A stretch of 64,000 bases of DNA from Bifidobacterium miconisargentati (lineage in GTDB: Bacteria; Actinomycetota; Actinomycetes; Actinomycetales; Bifidobacteriaceae). The first letter of the stretch is position 1, and each line of letters starts with the position of its first letter. Below, in pieces: positions 43,118 to 52,098 of the stretch. The translations under genes were made by a program, and so were the position numbers. The notes under the pieces are model-generated. The model was not told where the DNA came from and did no database searches. It saw only the letters and a list, made by a program, of their open reading frames with translations. The DNA lies in the NCBI RefSeq assembly GCF_019331675.1, contig NZ_JAHBBJ010000004.1, positions 1-64,000 of the forward strand, in the 5' to 3' direction.

Positions 43118-44089
43118 ATGACTGCAACAACGCAACCGGCGAAGACGGGGGTCGCCAAGCGTGCCGCCAAGCCGAAGCGGTCGGATGCCGCACGGCGTGA
43201 GAACCGCACCGGCTGGGCCTTCATGGCGCCCTTCGCCATCCTGTTCGCCCTGGTGTTCATCCTGCCCATCGTCTGGGCCATCTATTCCAGCTTCTTCCGC
43301 CAGGTCACCGTGGGCGGTGGCGCTTACGGCGGCGGCGAACTGGTCAACAAGTTCGTCGGACTGCAGAACTTCCAGTACGTGATCACGTCCGGCGCGTTCT
43401 GGGCCGGCGTGGGCAGGGTGGTCATCTACACCCTGATCCAGGTGCCGATCATGATCATCGCCGCACTGGCGCTGGCCATGCTCGTCGACTCGTACATCGT
43501 CAAGCACATCACCGCCTTCCGCCTCGGCTACTTCCTGCCGTACGCCATCCCCGGCGTGGTGGCCTCCATCATCTGGGTCTACCTGTACAACGGCCAGATC
43601 TCGCCGATCGTCAAGGGCCTGGCCGCCCTGGGCATCAAGGTGAACTTCTTCGCTGACAACGTGGTCCTTGGCTCGATGGCCAACATCACCACCTGGACCT
43701 TCACCGGCTACAACATGCTGATCTTCCTCGCGGCCCTCCAGGCCATCCCGCACGACCTGTACGAGGCGGCCCGCATCGACGGCGCCAACGGCTTCCAGAT
43801 CGCCATGAAGATCAAGCTGCCGAACGTGCGCGCCGCGGCCCTGCTCGCCATGCTGCTGTCCATCGTGGGCACCATCCAGCTGTTCAACGAGCCGCAGGTC
43901 ATGACCATCTCCGACCCGAGCATCTCCAAGTCGTACACCCCGATGATGATGGCCCTCAACACCTCGCAGGGCACCCTGACGCCGGGCGGCGACGGACCCG
44001 CATCCGCCGTGGCCATCGTCATGGCATTGATCGCAGGCGTGCTCGCCGTGGCGTACACGCTGGTTGAAAGGAAGGTGAACGCGGAATGA
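43118..44089 (+). CDS. ABC sugar permease, GltB-like
   Basis: A 323-aa inner-membrane subunit with about six helices. The MalF-type coupling loop EAARIDGANGFQIAMKIKLP sits before the last helices and contacts the ATPase. No ATPase is encoded here; such importers share an MsmK-like ATPase from elsewhere. ATG 43118 has only a weak ribosome-binding site; an in-frame earlier start (43025) would fall within the terminator region. It pairs with the next gene, which it overlaps by 4 nt (ATGA). Confidence 0.88.
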   Translation: MTATTQPAKTGVAKRAAKPKRSDAARRENRTGWAFMAPFAILFALVFILPIVWAIYSSFFRQVTVGGGAYGGGELVNKFVGLQNFQYVITSGAFWAGVGRVVIYTLIQVPIMIIAALALAMLVDSYIVKHITAFRLGYFLPYAIPGVVASIIWVYLYNGQISPIVKGLAALGIKVNFFADNVVLGSMANITTWTFTGYNMLIFLAALQAIPHDLYEAARIDGANGFQIAMKIKLPNVRAAALLAMLLSIVGTIQLFNEPQVMTISDPSISKSYTPMMMALNTSQGTLTPGGDGPASAVAIVMALIAGVLAVAYTLVERKVNAE

Positions 44090-45045
44090 GCGCCGTGAAC
44101 GTCGATAGCAAGGAGGCCCGCGCCGCCGCGCGTGCCCGCAAGAAGGCCGACAAGATCCGTGACCAGCATGCCAACGACCTGCCCCGTTCCATGCAGCCCT
44201 CCGCTCTGGTCAAGACCGTCACCGTCGTGGTGCTGGTCGCCGCGCTGATCTACTTCCTGTTCCCGATCTACTGGGCCATCATCGCCTCCACGAAGACCCC
44301 GAGCGAGATGACCGGCAGCAACGGCCTGTGGTTCGCGGTCGGCATCACCGACCTGCCGGGCGCCATCGCCAAGAACTACTCCACGCTGCTGGGCTGGACC
44401 CGAGGCCAGTTCTGGCGCTGGGTGCTCAACTCGCTGATCTACTCCGGCGTCTCCGCCCTGATCGGCACGCTCGTGGCCGTCATGGCCGGCTACGCCACCG
44501 CCAAGTTCAACTTCCGCGGCAAGAACATCGCCATCGGCGTGATCATGGGCTGCATGCTCATGCCCGCCGCGCTGCTGACCATCCCGCAGTACTCGATCTT
44601 CCACGCCGTGCACCTGACCAACACCATGCTCTCAATCATCATCCCGTGCTGCGTCTCCCCGTTCGGCTTCTTCCTGGGCCGCGTGTACGCGCAGACCTCG
44701 GTGCCGAACGAACTGCTGGAGGCGGCCCGCATCGACGGCGCCAGCGAGGCGCGCATCTTCTTCACCATCGTGCTGAGGATCCTCGCCCCGGCCATGGTCA
44801 CGATCTTCCTGTTCCTGTTCGTGGCCACCTGGAACAACTTCCTGCTGCCGTTGATGATGGTCTCGTCCGACACCCTGAAGCCCGTGACCCTGGGCCTGTA
44901 CGGCATGGTCTCGCTGGCCACGTTCACCGATCGCGGCGCCCTGATGATGGGTGCTCTGCTCGGCGTCCTGCCCGTGATCGTCCTGTTCCTCGGCCTCCAG
45001 CGCTACTGGCAGGCCGGCCTGGCGGCTGGTGCGGTCAAGGGCTGA
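44086..45045 (+). CDS. ABC sugar permease, GltC-like
   Basis: A 319-aa MalG-type permease with about six helices. The EAA loop is EAARIDGASEARIFFTIVL. The basic N-terminal tail (about 30 residues rich in Arg/Lys/Ala) is cytoplasmic. It begins within the previous gene's stop (ATGA), ensuring equal translation. The stop codon lies in the left arm of a 20-bp perfect stem. Confidence 0.88.
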   Translation: MSAVNVDSKEARAAARARKKADKIRDQHANDLPRSMQPSALVKTVTVVVLVAALIYFLFPIYWAIIASTKTPSEMTGSNGLWFAVGITDLPGAIAKNYSTLLGWTRGQFWRWVLNSLIYSGVSALIGTLVAVMAGYATAKFNFRGKNIAIGVIMGCMLMPAALLTIPQYSIFHAVHLTNTMLSIIIPCCVSPFGFFLGRVYAQTSVPNELLEAARIDGASEARIFFTIVLRILAPAMVTIFLFLFVATWNNFLLPLMMVSSDTLKPVTLGLYGMVSLATFTDRGALMMGALLGVLPVIVLFLGLQRYWQAGLAAGAVKG

Positions 45046-45083
45046 GCCTACGGACAGTCCGGTGGACTGTCCGTAGGCTCAGC
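45041..45083. repeat. 20-bp perfect hairpin over the gltC stop
   Basis: 45041-45060 (GCTGAGCCTACGGACAGTCC) is fully complementary to 45064-45083 with a 3-nt loop. The left arm includes the TGA stop. There is no T-run, so it may stabilise or process the mRNA between importer and lnpA. Confidence 0.85.
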
Positions 45084-45202
45084 CTGAGCGAGGCGACAGC
45101 CGAGCGAAGGTCGGATTGAGCCTCGCCGAAGGCGAGTCCGTAATTGCGGGGGCCGGAGGCGATGCCGTTAAGCGGACAGCCCGGTGCCGAACCGATTGTC
45201 TC

Positions 45203-45231
45203 GGTGGCTCCCCTCAATCAGGGGAGCCACC
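45203..45231. repeat. CTCCCCTC-type hairpin, copy D
   Basis: GGTGGCTCCCCT pairs with AGGGGAGCCACC around a 5-nt loop, 32 nt before lnpA. A short member of the window-wide repeat family. The rest of 45046-45262 holds no gene. Confidence 0.75.
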
Positions 45232-45262
45232 TCTTACCGAAATTACAAGGAGTAACACTTTC

Positions 45263-47515
45263 ATGACCACCACTGGACGTTTCACGCTTCCCAGCGAGGA
45301 GAACTTCGCCGAGAAGACCAAGGAACTGGCCGAACTGTGGGGCGCCGACGCCATCCGCAACTCGGACGGCACCCATCTGGACGACGCCGTCCTGGCGCTG
45401 GGCAAGAAGATCTACAGCGCCTACTTCCCGACCCGCGCGCATAACGAGTGGATCACCCTCCACATGGACGAGACGCCGCAGGTCTACCTGCTGACCCAGC
45501 GCGTGCTCGCCGAGACGGACACCGTCTCCATCGATCTCATGTCCACGTTCTACGAGGAGCAGCTGACCCCGAACTATGACGCCGACCCGGCCAAGTACTG
45601 GGAGGTCATCGACCGCACCACCGGCGAGGTCGTGGGCCCGGCGGACTGGTCCGTCGACAAGGACTCCCACAGCGTGACCGTGCACGGCGTGACCCCGATG
45701 CACGAGTACACGGCTTCGTTCCTCGCCTACATCATCTGGGACCCGGTCGAGATGTATAACCATCTCACCAACGACTGGGGCGACAAGGAACACGAGATCC
45801 CGTTCGACATCTACCATCCGGCCACCCGCAAGTTCGTGTTCGACACGTTCGAGAAGTGGCTTGCGGAGAACCCCACCACCGACGTGGTGCGCTTCACCAC
45901 CTTCTTCTACCAGTTCACGCTCCTGTTCGACCAGAAGCACCGTGAGAAGATCGTCGACTGGTTCGGCTGCTCCTGCACCGTCAGCCCGCAGGCCCTGGAC
46001 GACTTCGAGAAGCAGTACGGCTACCGTCTGCGTCCGGAGGACTTCGTGGACGGCGGCTGCTACAACTCCGCATGGCGCGTGCCGCGCAAGGCCCAGCGTG
46101 ACTGGATCGACTTCCTCTCCGGCTTCGTGCGCGAGAACGTCAAGAAGCTCGCTGACATGTCCCACGCCGCCGGCAAGGAAGCCATGATGTTCCTCGGCGA
46201 CCAGTGGATCGGCACCGAACCCTACAAGGACGGCTTCGGCGACCTCGGCCTGGACGCCGTGGTCGGCTCCATCGGCGACGGCACCACCACCCGCATGATC
46301 GCGGACATCAAGGGCGTCAGGTACACCGAAGGCCGCTTCCTGCCGTACTTCTTCCCGGACACCTTCTACGAGGGCAACGACCCGAGCATCGAGGCATGGG
46401 ACAACTGGCGCAAGGCCCGCCGCGCCATCCTGCGTTCGCCGATCGCCCGCATGGGCTACGGCGGCTACCTCTCGCTCGCGGCCAAGTTCCCCAAGTTCGT
46501 GGACGCGGTGACGCACATCGCCGACGAATTCCGCGACATCCACGAGCGCACCGGGGGAGCGGCGGCCGAAGGCGAGCTCAATGTGGCCATCCTGAACTCC
46601 TGGGGCAAGATGCGCTCCTGGATGGCGTACACGGTGGCCCACGCCCTGCCCAACAAGCAGACCTACTCGTACTACGGCATCCTCGAAGCCCTCTCCGGCA
46701 TGCGCGTCAACGTGCGGTTCATCAGCTTCGACGACGTGCTGGACCACGGCGTGGATCCGGACATCGACGTGGTGATCACCGGAGGCCCGGTGGACACCGC
46801 CTACTCCGGTGGCGACGTGTGGACCAGGGAGCCCAGGCTGGCCGAGACGCTGCGCGCCTGGGTGCGCGGCGGCGGCGCCCTCGTGGGCGTGGGCGAGCCG
46901 AGCTCCCAGTGGTTCCAGGGCCGTTTCTTCCAGTTGGCCGACGTGCTCGGCGTGGACGAGGAGCGCTTCCAGACCCTGTCGGTGGACAAGTATTTCCCGC
47001 CGGTCACCCCGGACCACTTCATCACCGAGGACGTGCACGTCGATCCGGCGTCGCGCGAGGCCTGGAGCGAGGCCGGCTACCGTATCCCGCTGTCCGGCTG
47101 CGGCGGCGGCCAGGGCAAGGCTCCGCTCGGCGGCATCGACTTTGGCGAGGCGATCGCCAACACGTTCCCGATCAACGAGAACGTGACTCTGCTAAGGGCC
47201 GACGGCGGCGAGGTGCAGCTCGCGGTCAACGAATACGGCAAGGGGCGCGGCGTGTACGTCTCTGGCCTGCCGTACTCCGCGGCCAACGCCCGCCTGCTCG
47301 AACGCATCCTGTTCTACGCCTCCCACAACGAAGGCAAGTACGCGGCGTTCAGCTCCACCAACCCCGAGTGCGAGGTGGCGCGATTCCCCGAACAGCACTG
47401 GTACTGCGTGATCAACAACACCGATCGTGCGCAGTCCACCGATGTGGCGCTGCCCTCCGGTGAGGTCGAGCACTTCGATCTCGGCCCCAGCGGCATCGCT
47501 TGGCGCGAACTGTAA
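45263..47515 (+). CDS. lnpA: GH112 galacto-N-biose/lacto-N-biose phosphorylase
   Basis: Splits lacto-N-biose I or galacto-N-biose with phosphate into galactose-1-phosphate and GlcNAc or GalNAc in the cytoplasm. It is the core enzyme of human-milk and mucin glycan use. The 750 aa are very close to the characterised B. longum enzyme throughout. The catalytic acid Asp313 is present in MFLGDQWIGTEP. The GH112 TIM-barrel, alpha/beta and C-terminal domains appear intact. ATG 45263 follows AAGGAG. The usual downstream nahK, galT and galE are absent; a ROK kinase follows instead. Confidence 0.97.
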   Translation: MTTTGRFTLPSEENFAEKTKELAELWGADAIRNSDGTHLDDAVLALGKKIYSAYFPTRAHNEWITLHMDETPQVYLLTQRVLAETDTVSIDLMSTFYEEQLTPNYDADPAKYWEVIDRTTGEVVGPADWSVDKDSHSVTVHGVTPMHEYTASFLAYIIWDPVEMYNHLTNDWGDKEHEIPFDIYHPATRKFVFDTFEKWLAENPTTDVVRFTTFFYQFTLLFDQKHREKIVDWFGCSCTVSPQALDDFEKQYGYRLRPEDFVDGGCYNSAWRVPRKAQRDWIDFLSGFVRENVKKLADMSHAAGKEAMMFLGDQWIGTEPYKDGFGDLGLDAVVGSIGDGTTTRMIADIKGVRYTEGRFLPYFFPDTFYEGNDPSIEAWDNWRKARRAILRSPIARMGYGGYLSLAAKFPKFVDAVTHIADEFRDIHERTGGAAAEGELNVAILNSWGKMRSWMAYTVAHALPNKQTYSYYGILEALSGMRVNVRFISFDDVLDHGVDPDIDVVITGGPVDTAYSGGDVWTREPRLAETLRAWVRGGGALVGVGEPSSQWFQGRFFQLADVLGVDEERFQTLSVDKYFPPVTPDHFITEDVHVDPASREAWSEAGYRIPLSGCGGGQGKAPLGGIDFGEAIANTFPINENVTLLRADGGEVQLAVNEYGKGRGVYVSGLPYSAANARLLERILFYASHNEGKYAAFSSTNPECEVARFPEQHWYCVINNTDRAQSTDVALPSGEVEHFDLGPSGIAWREL

Positions 47516-47549
47516 ATCGACGACGGATTGCGGATCACGCCATGAGCGT

Positions 47550-47583
47550 CCGGCCTGCGGTACCTACTCCTCCCGCAGGCCGG
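47550..47583 (+). terminator. hairpin after lnpA
   Basis: CCGGCCTGCGG (47550-47560) pairs with CCGCAGGCCGG (47573-47583), followed by CTTTGT. A probable terminator or attenuator before the ROK kinase gene. Confidence 0.65.
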
Positions 47584-47713
47584 CTTTGTATGTGTGCCGG
47601 TTCGTCGCCCGTCGGAGTACGTCGGGCGCGGGTCGGACTGAGCGGGAGTGCATGCGTATCCGGCCAACGACGGCCGGGGAACACGGTTGGGAACTTCGGA
47701 AAGGCAAGGAAGC

Positions 47714-48646
47714 ATGGGTGAACCAACGCGGAACAACTTACATGAGGGAACATATCGGGTCGGCGTGGATATCGGCGGCACCAAAATCGAGGCCGTGCTG
47801 GTGGACGTCGCCGGCGGCGTCGCGGCAAGTCATCGTGTGCCGGCCCGCCGTGGCGCCGGCAACGTGGTCGAGGATGTGACGGCACTGGTGCGCACGGTGG
47901 CCGGCGAGCATCTCGGCGAACTCGCCGGCGTGGGCATCGGCACGCCCGGTCAGGTCGATTCCGAGGCCGGCACCGTGTCCCATGTGGTCAATCTCGACAT
48001 CGACACGCTCGCCCTTGGTCCTGAAGTGGGGGAGCGGCTGGGCGGGATTCCCGTCCGCGTGGAGAACGACGTCAACGCCGCCGCGCTCGGTGCGGCGCAA
48101 TTGGTGCCGGGTGCCAGGGGCGAGGGAACCGTGGTGTTCCTGAACTTCGGCACCGGTCTGGCCGCCGGGGTCATCGTGGACGGCGTGCTGCAGCATGGCT
48201 TCAGCGGAGCGGCGGGGGAGGTCGGCCACATCCCGATCGATCCGAACCGGTTCGCATGCCCGTGCGGTCAGCGAGGCTGCCTGGAGACCGTGTGCTCCGG
48301 GGCCTCGGTGCAACGGCTGTGGCCCGCGGACGGCAGGCCCGCCATGCCGGACCTCATCGAACGCGCGCACTGCGAACAGGCCGACGCCGTGCGGGTGCTC
48401 GGCATCGTCTCGCACGCGATGGGCGATGCGCTGCAGATCGTGGGCCAGGCGTTCGACCCGCGCGTGATCATCGTGGGCGGAGGCATGGCCAAGACCGGCG
48501 AGCCGCTATTGGATGTGATGGGCGACGAGCTGTTCCGCCGCGAGGCCGACTGCCCGTTCCTCAAGGGCCTGCATCTGGCCGACCGCCTGAGGCTCGCCCC
48601 CGTGGACCAGCCCATCGGCGCGCTTGGTGCCGCACTGGCGGTGTGA
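47714..48646 (+). CDS. ROK-family sugar kinase
   Basis: A 310-aa cytoplasmic kinase. The N-terminal ATP phosphate loop is DIGGTKIEAV (about 19-28), and the catalytic Asp119 lies in VENDVNAAALG. The sugar-binding ExGH is Glu169-Val-Gly-His172. The zinc site is CPCGQRGCLE (Cys182, 184, 189 with His172). There is no DNA-binding domain, so it is a kinase rather than a repressor. ROK kinases phosphorylate glucose, GlcNAc or ManNAc at C6. The position after lnpA suggests use of released GlcNAc, which is inference. ATG 47714 follows AAGGA. Confidence 0.85.
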   Translation: MGEPTRNNLHEGTYRVGVDIGGTKIEAVLVDVAGGVAASHRVPARRGAGNVVEDVTALVRTVAGEHLGELAGVGIGTPGQVDSEAGTVSHVVNLDIDTLALGPEVGERLGGIPVRVENDVNAAALGAAQLVPGARGEGTVVFLNFGTGLAAGVIVDGVLQHGFSGAAGEVGHIPIDPNRFACPCGQRGCLETVCSGASVQRLWPADGRPAMPDLIERAHCEQADAVRVLGIVSHAMGDALQIVGQAFDPRVIIVGGGMAKTGEPLLDVMGDELFRREADCPFLKGLHLADRLRLAPVDQPIGALGAALAV

Positions 48647-48657
48647 AGACGCTTCAC

Positions 48658-48771
48658 CTGGCTCCCCTCTCTGAGGGGAGCTGTCAGCGAAGCTGACTGA
48701 GGGGAGCAATCCTGTAAAGGTGCTCCCCTCAGTCGTCTCCGACGACAGCTCCCCTCAGAGAGGGGAGCCAG
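48658..48771. repeat. paired inverted CTCCCCTC-type repeat, copy E
   Basis: A 51-nt unit (48658-48708) and its inverted copy (48721-48771) match except for the 9-nt centre of the inner hairpin, with a 12-nt spacer. It lies exactly between the convergent ROK kinase and ROK repressor genes. It could terminate both transcripts. Confidence 0.88.
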
Positions 48772-48780
48772 AAAATGACA

Positions 48781-49914
48781 TTATCCGTTGATATAGCGGC
48801 GGATCACGGCGATGGCGCCGCCGCGCAGGGTGAGGTCGCCGCCGACCTGGCAGCGGCGGATGATGGTGCGCACATGGAACGAGGAGCCGGTGGCGGCGTC
48901 GAACCGCTGCTGGGCCGCCTCCAGGAACGTGTTGTTGATGATGTCCGCGGGGCCGGCCACGCATACGTCCGCGATGTCCAGCAATCCCACGGGCATGGCC
49001 AGCGCCGAAGCGAACAGGTCGCCGGCCTGGCGGATCACGTCGGCACGGCCCCGCGCGTCATGGTGGCGCATCCGTTCGCGCAACGCATGGGCGGAGATCA
49101 GCATCTCTAGGCATCCGCGCTTGCCGCACGGGCATTCGGGGCCGTTCGGATCGATGGCGATGTGACCGATCTCGCCTGCGGCGTGATGGTCGCCGATGAC
49201 CGGCATGTCATGGATCAGCGTGGCCGTGCCCACGCCCTGGCCGAACGTGGTGAAGATCAGATCGGGTCCGGCCTGGCCGAAGAACCGTTCGGTGAGCATC
49301 GCCGCGATGGCGTCGTTGACGATGACCACCGGAAGGTCGAACTGGCGTTCGAGCAGCGGGCCCAATTCCACGTTATGCCAGCCGAGCATCGTGGAATCGC
49401 GCACGGTGCCCTCCTGCACCACGCCGGAGACCACGATGCCGATGCCCAGCACGTCGCCGAAGTCCAGGTCGGAGCGCAGCTGGTCGATCAGCTGCACGAT
49501 GGCGTCGGTCTCGACATGGTTGTCCGGGCCCAACGCGACCTCCATGCAGTCCTGGGGAATGCCGAGCAGATCGGTCACGGCACCCTGGATGAGCTGGGGA
49601 TGGGACAGATCGATGCTGATGATCTTAAGGCGCGAGGTGTCGATGCCGAGCAACGCGCCGCGCTTGCCCTTGCCGGTGGGATTGGCCGCGTATCCGGTCT
49701 CGCACAGAAGCCCCTCGTCCAGCATGTCGGAGATCACGTCGGAGATGGCCACGCGGCTCAGCCCGGTCAGACGGCCCAGGTCGGCGCGGGAACGGCGCTG
49801 CGAGGGGAACAGCAGATTGAAGATCAGCGCCCGGTTGGTGCGCCGGATGTCCGCCGGGCTGGCCTTGCCCTGCCGGCCGGTGGCGGTGTCCCCGTGTTCG
49901 AAACCCGATGCCAT
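48781..49914 (-). CDS. ROK-family transcriptional repressor
   Basis: A 377-aa repressor. The N-terminal winged helix (about 25-85, RRSRADLGRLTGLSRVAISDVISDML) is followed by a ROK domain with the zinc motif CPCGKRGCLE. It is divergent from the oligopeptide importer and convergent with the ROK kinase, so its target could be either, or itself. An AT-rich palindrome lies 74 nt before its start. The effector sugar is unknown. The CDS ATG 49914 follows GGAAGG. Confidence 0.85.
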   Translation of the reverse strand: MASGFEHGDTATGRQGKASPADIRRTNRALIFNLLFPSQRRSRADLGRLTGLSRVAISDVISDMLDEGLLCETGYAANPTGKGKRGALLGIDTSRLKIISIDLSHPQLIQGAVTDLLGIPQDCMEVALGPDNHVETDAIVQLIDQLRSDLDFGDVLGIGIVVSGVVQEGTVRDSTMLGWHNVELGPLLERQFDLPVVIVNDAIAAMLTERFFGQAGPDLIFTTFGQGVGTATLIHDMPVIGDHHAAGEIGHIAIDPNGPECPCGKRGCLEMLISAHALRERMRHHDARGRADVIRQAGDLFASALAMPVGLLDIADVCVAGPADIINNTFLEAAQQRFDAATGSSFHVRTIIRRCQVGGDLTLRGGAIAVIRRYING

Positions 49915-49987
49915 AATGCCTTCCCCGCACGCCTCCGCTGGCGACGAATCCTTCGCTCAACCGTCATCGTTGACGTCCTATTTATCA

Positions 49988-50003
49988 ATACTGTTTTCAG
50001 TAT
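49988..50003. promoter_or_regulatory. palindrome in the ROK repressor promoter
   Basis: ATACTG-TTTT-CAGTAT, perfect 6-bp arms. It overlaps a second imperfect repeat CTGTTTTC/GATGAAAAC and a TATAGAT. This AT-rich form is typical of ROK operators and suggests autoregulation. Confidence 0.5.
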
Positions 50004-50064
50004 AGATGAAAACGGTCACAATAGAAACCTCTGAGCGTTGCAAAATGGCCGTTTTGATTTATGT

Positions 50065-50088
50065 AACCAACATTAACAATCGTTGGTT
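50065..50088. promoter_or_regulatory. AACCAAC/GTTGGTT inverted repeat upstream of the peptide importer
   Basis: AACCAAC (50065-50071) pairs with GTTGGTT (50082-50088) around ATTAACAATC. The 463-bp gap 49915-50377 holds no gene. Beyond these two repeats I see no further structure in it. Possible operator for the importer operon. Confidence 0.45.
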
Positions 50089-50377
50089 GACGAACCGTGC
50101 GCGAATGTCGAACGCCCTGGCTGGCCGTCAGTCCGCCAACAGCCCACCGATGTCCGCATAATGGAATACAGACCTATTAATCTCACCATTCGATCACGTG
50201 CGCAAAAGACGCCGTCATATCCGCGATACTGCTCAACACCGCATAAACACTGGCCTTCCACGCCACAAGCATCATCCGGCCAGCGTACATGGAAACGCGC
50301 GGGTAACAAACCGGCACCATAGTCAGCGGTAATCCATACCACGCAATGGCATGGAACAGTTTAGAGAGAGGATTCTC

Positions 50378-52009
50378 GTGAATTCCAAGAAGATTCTGGC
50401 CGTGGTCGCATCCGCGGCCGCCGTCGTCTCGCTGACCGCCTGCGGCGGCGTGAAGGATGACGGCGGTGCCTCAGCCTCCGGCTCGGACGCCATCACCATC
50501 GGCACCACCGACAAGATCACCAGCGTCGACCCCGCCGGCTCCTACGACAACGGCTCCTACGCCGTGCAGATCAATATCTTCCCGTTCCTGTACGCCCAGG
50601 ACTACAACACTTCCGAGCTGAGCCCGGACATCGCCGCCGACGACGGCACCTGGAACGACGACGGCACCGAGTTCACCGTCAAGCTCAAGGACGGTCTGAA
50701 GTTCGCCAACGGCAACGACCTGACAGCCTCCGACGTCAAGTTCTCCTTCGACCGCATCAAGAAGATCAACGACGAGAACGGCCCGAGCTCGCTGCTGGCC
50801 AACATCGAGTCCGTCACCGCCAAGGACGACACCACCGTGGTCTTCAAGGATTCCGTGCCCTTCGACGTGACCCTGAAGCAGGTGCTCTCCAGCCCGGCCG
50901 GCCCGATCGTGGACGAGGACTCCTTCTCCGCCGACAAGCTGACCGACGCCGACACCATCGTGTCCAAGAACGCTTTCGCCGGCCCGTACAAGCTCACCGC
51001 GTTCAAGCTCAACGAGTCCGCCGCCTACGCCAAGAACGACTCCTACCAGGGCCTGACCCCGGCCAAGAACACCGCCGTGCAGGTCAAGTACTTCGCGGAC
51101 GCCTCCAACCTCAAGCTCGCCGTGCAGCAGGGCCAGGTGGACGTGGCCTACCGCTCCCTGAGCCCGACCGACATCGAGGACCTGTCCAAGGACTCCAAGG
51201 TCAAGGTCGTCAAGGGACCGGGCGGTGAGGAGCGCTTCCTCGCCTTCAACTTCAAGATTCAGCCCTATGGCGAATCCCAGCCGGACGCCGACGCCGCCAA
51301 GGCCAAGGCCGTGCGCCAGGCAGTCGCCAACCTCATCGACCGCGAGGAGCTGAGCACCAAGGTCTACAAGGGCACCTACACCCCGATGTACTCCTTCATC
51401 CCGGACGGTCTGGCCGGCCACGAGGACACGCTGAAGTCCGCCTACGGCGACGGCAACGGCAAGCCCAGCGCCGAGAAGGCCAAGAAGGTGCTCGAGGACG
51501 CCGACGTCAAGACCCCGGTCGACCTGAAGCTCCAGTACAACAACGACCATTACGGTTCCTCCTCCGCCGACGAGTACGCGGCCATCAAGACCCAGCTCGA
51601 GGAGGGTGGCCTGTTCAAGGTCGACCTGCAGTCCACCGAATGGACGCAGTACAACAAGGAACGCAACGTGACCGACGATTCCGACGGTTCCTACCCGGTC
51701 TACCAGCTCGGCTGGTTCCCGGATTACTCCGACCCGGACAACTACCTGTCCCCGTTCTTCCGCGACGGCAACTTCGTCAACAACGCCTACTCCAACAAGG
51801 AGGTCAACGACCTCATCGTCAAGCAGGCCGGCGAGAAGGACGCCTCCGCCCGTGAGGAGATCCTCAAGCAGATCCAGAAGCTCGAGACCGAGGACCTCTC
51901 CACGATCCCGCTGCTGCAGGGCGCGCAGGTGGCCGTCACCGGCGCGAACGTCAAGGGCGTCACGCTCGATGCCTCGTTCCGCTTCCGCTACGCCTCGGTG
52001 ACCAAGTAA
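50378..52009 (+). CDS. oligopeptide ABC transporter substrate-binding lipoprotein
   Basis: A family 5 peptide/nickel-binding protein of 543 aa from GTG 50378. The lipoprotein signal MNSKKILAVVASAAAVVS ends in LTAC with Cys22. The SBP_bac_5 pattern is visible (ELSPDIAADDGTW...VKLKDGLKFANGNDLTASDVKFSFDR). It delivers peptides to the permeases that follow. GAGAGAGGATT precedes the start; an ATG nine codons upstream (50351) would spoil the signal peptide and is rejected. Codon bias is strong. Confidence 0.92.
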   Translation: MNSKKILAVVASAAAVVSLTACGGVKDDGGASASGSDAITIGTTDKITSVDPAGSYDNGSYAVQINIFPFLYAQDYNTSELSPDIAADDGTWNDDGTEFTVKLKDGLKFANGNDLTASDVKFSFDRIKKINDENGPSSLLANIESVTAKDDTTVVFKDSVPFDVTLKQVLSSPAGPIVDEDSFSADKLTDADTIVSKNAFAGPYKLTAFKLNESAAYAKNDSYQGLTPAKNTAVQVKYFADASNLKLAVQQGQVDVAYRSLSPTDIEDLSKDSKVKVVKGPGGEERFLAFNFKIQPYGESQPDADAAKAKAVRQAVANLIDREELSTKVYKGTYTPMYSFIPDGLAGHEDTLKSAYGDGNGKPSAEKAKKVLEDADVKTPVDLKLQYNNDHYGSSSADEYAAIKTQLEEGGLFKVDLQSTEWTQYNKERNVTDDSDGSYPVYQLGWFPDYSDPDNYLSPFFRDGNFVNNAYSNKEVNDLIVKQAGEKDASAREEILKQIQKLETEDLSTIPLLQGAQVAVTGANVKGVTLDASFRFRYASVTK

Positions 52010-52025
52010 CGTCCACCCGGCAATG

Positions 52026-52060
52026 ATTGGCTCCCCTCCGGAACAAGGAGGGGAGCCAAT
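52026..52060. repeat. CTCCCCTC-type hairpin, copy F
   Basis: ATTGGCTCCCCTCC (52026-52039) pairs perfectly with GGAGGGGAGCCAAT (52047-52060). It lies 16 nt after the binding-protein stop and 38 nt before the first permease. It probably reduces readthrough, giving more binding protein than permease. Confidence 0.8.
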
Positions 52061-52098
52061 CCGTCTCAAGACCCGTAATAGAAACAAAGGAGCATCGC

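Noticed and set aside
45116..45262. Extended N-terminus for the GH112 phosphorylase
   Set aside because: It would translate the hairpin at 45203-45231. Family homology and AAGGAG support ATG 45263.
48781..49914. Assigning this ROK protein as a sugar kinase
   Set aside because: It has an N-terminal winged helix, so it is a repressor.
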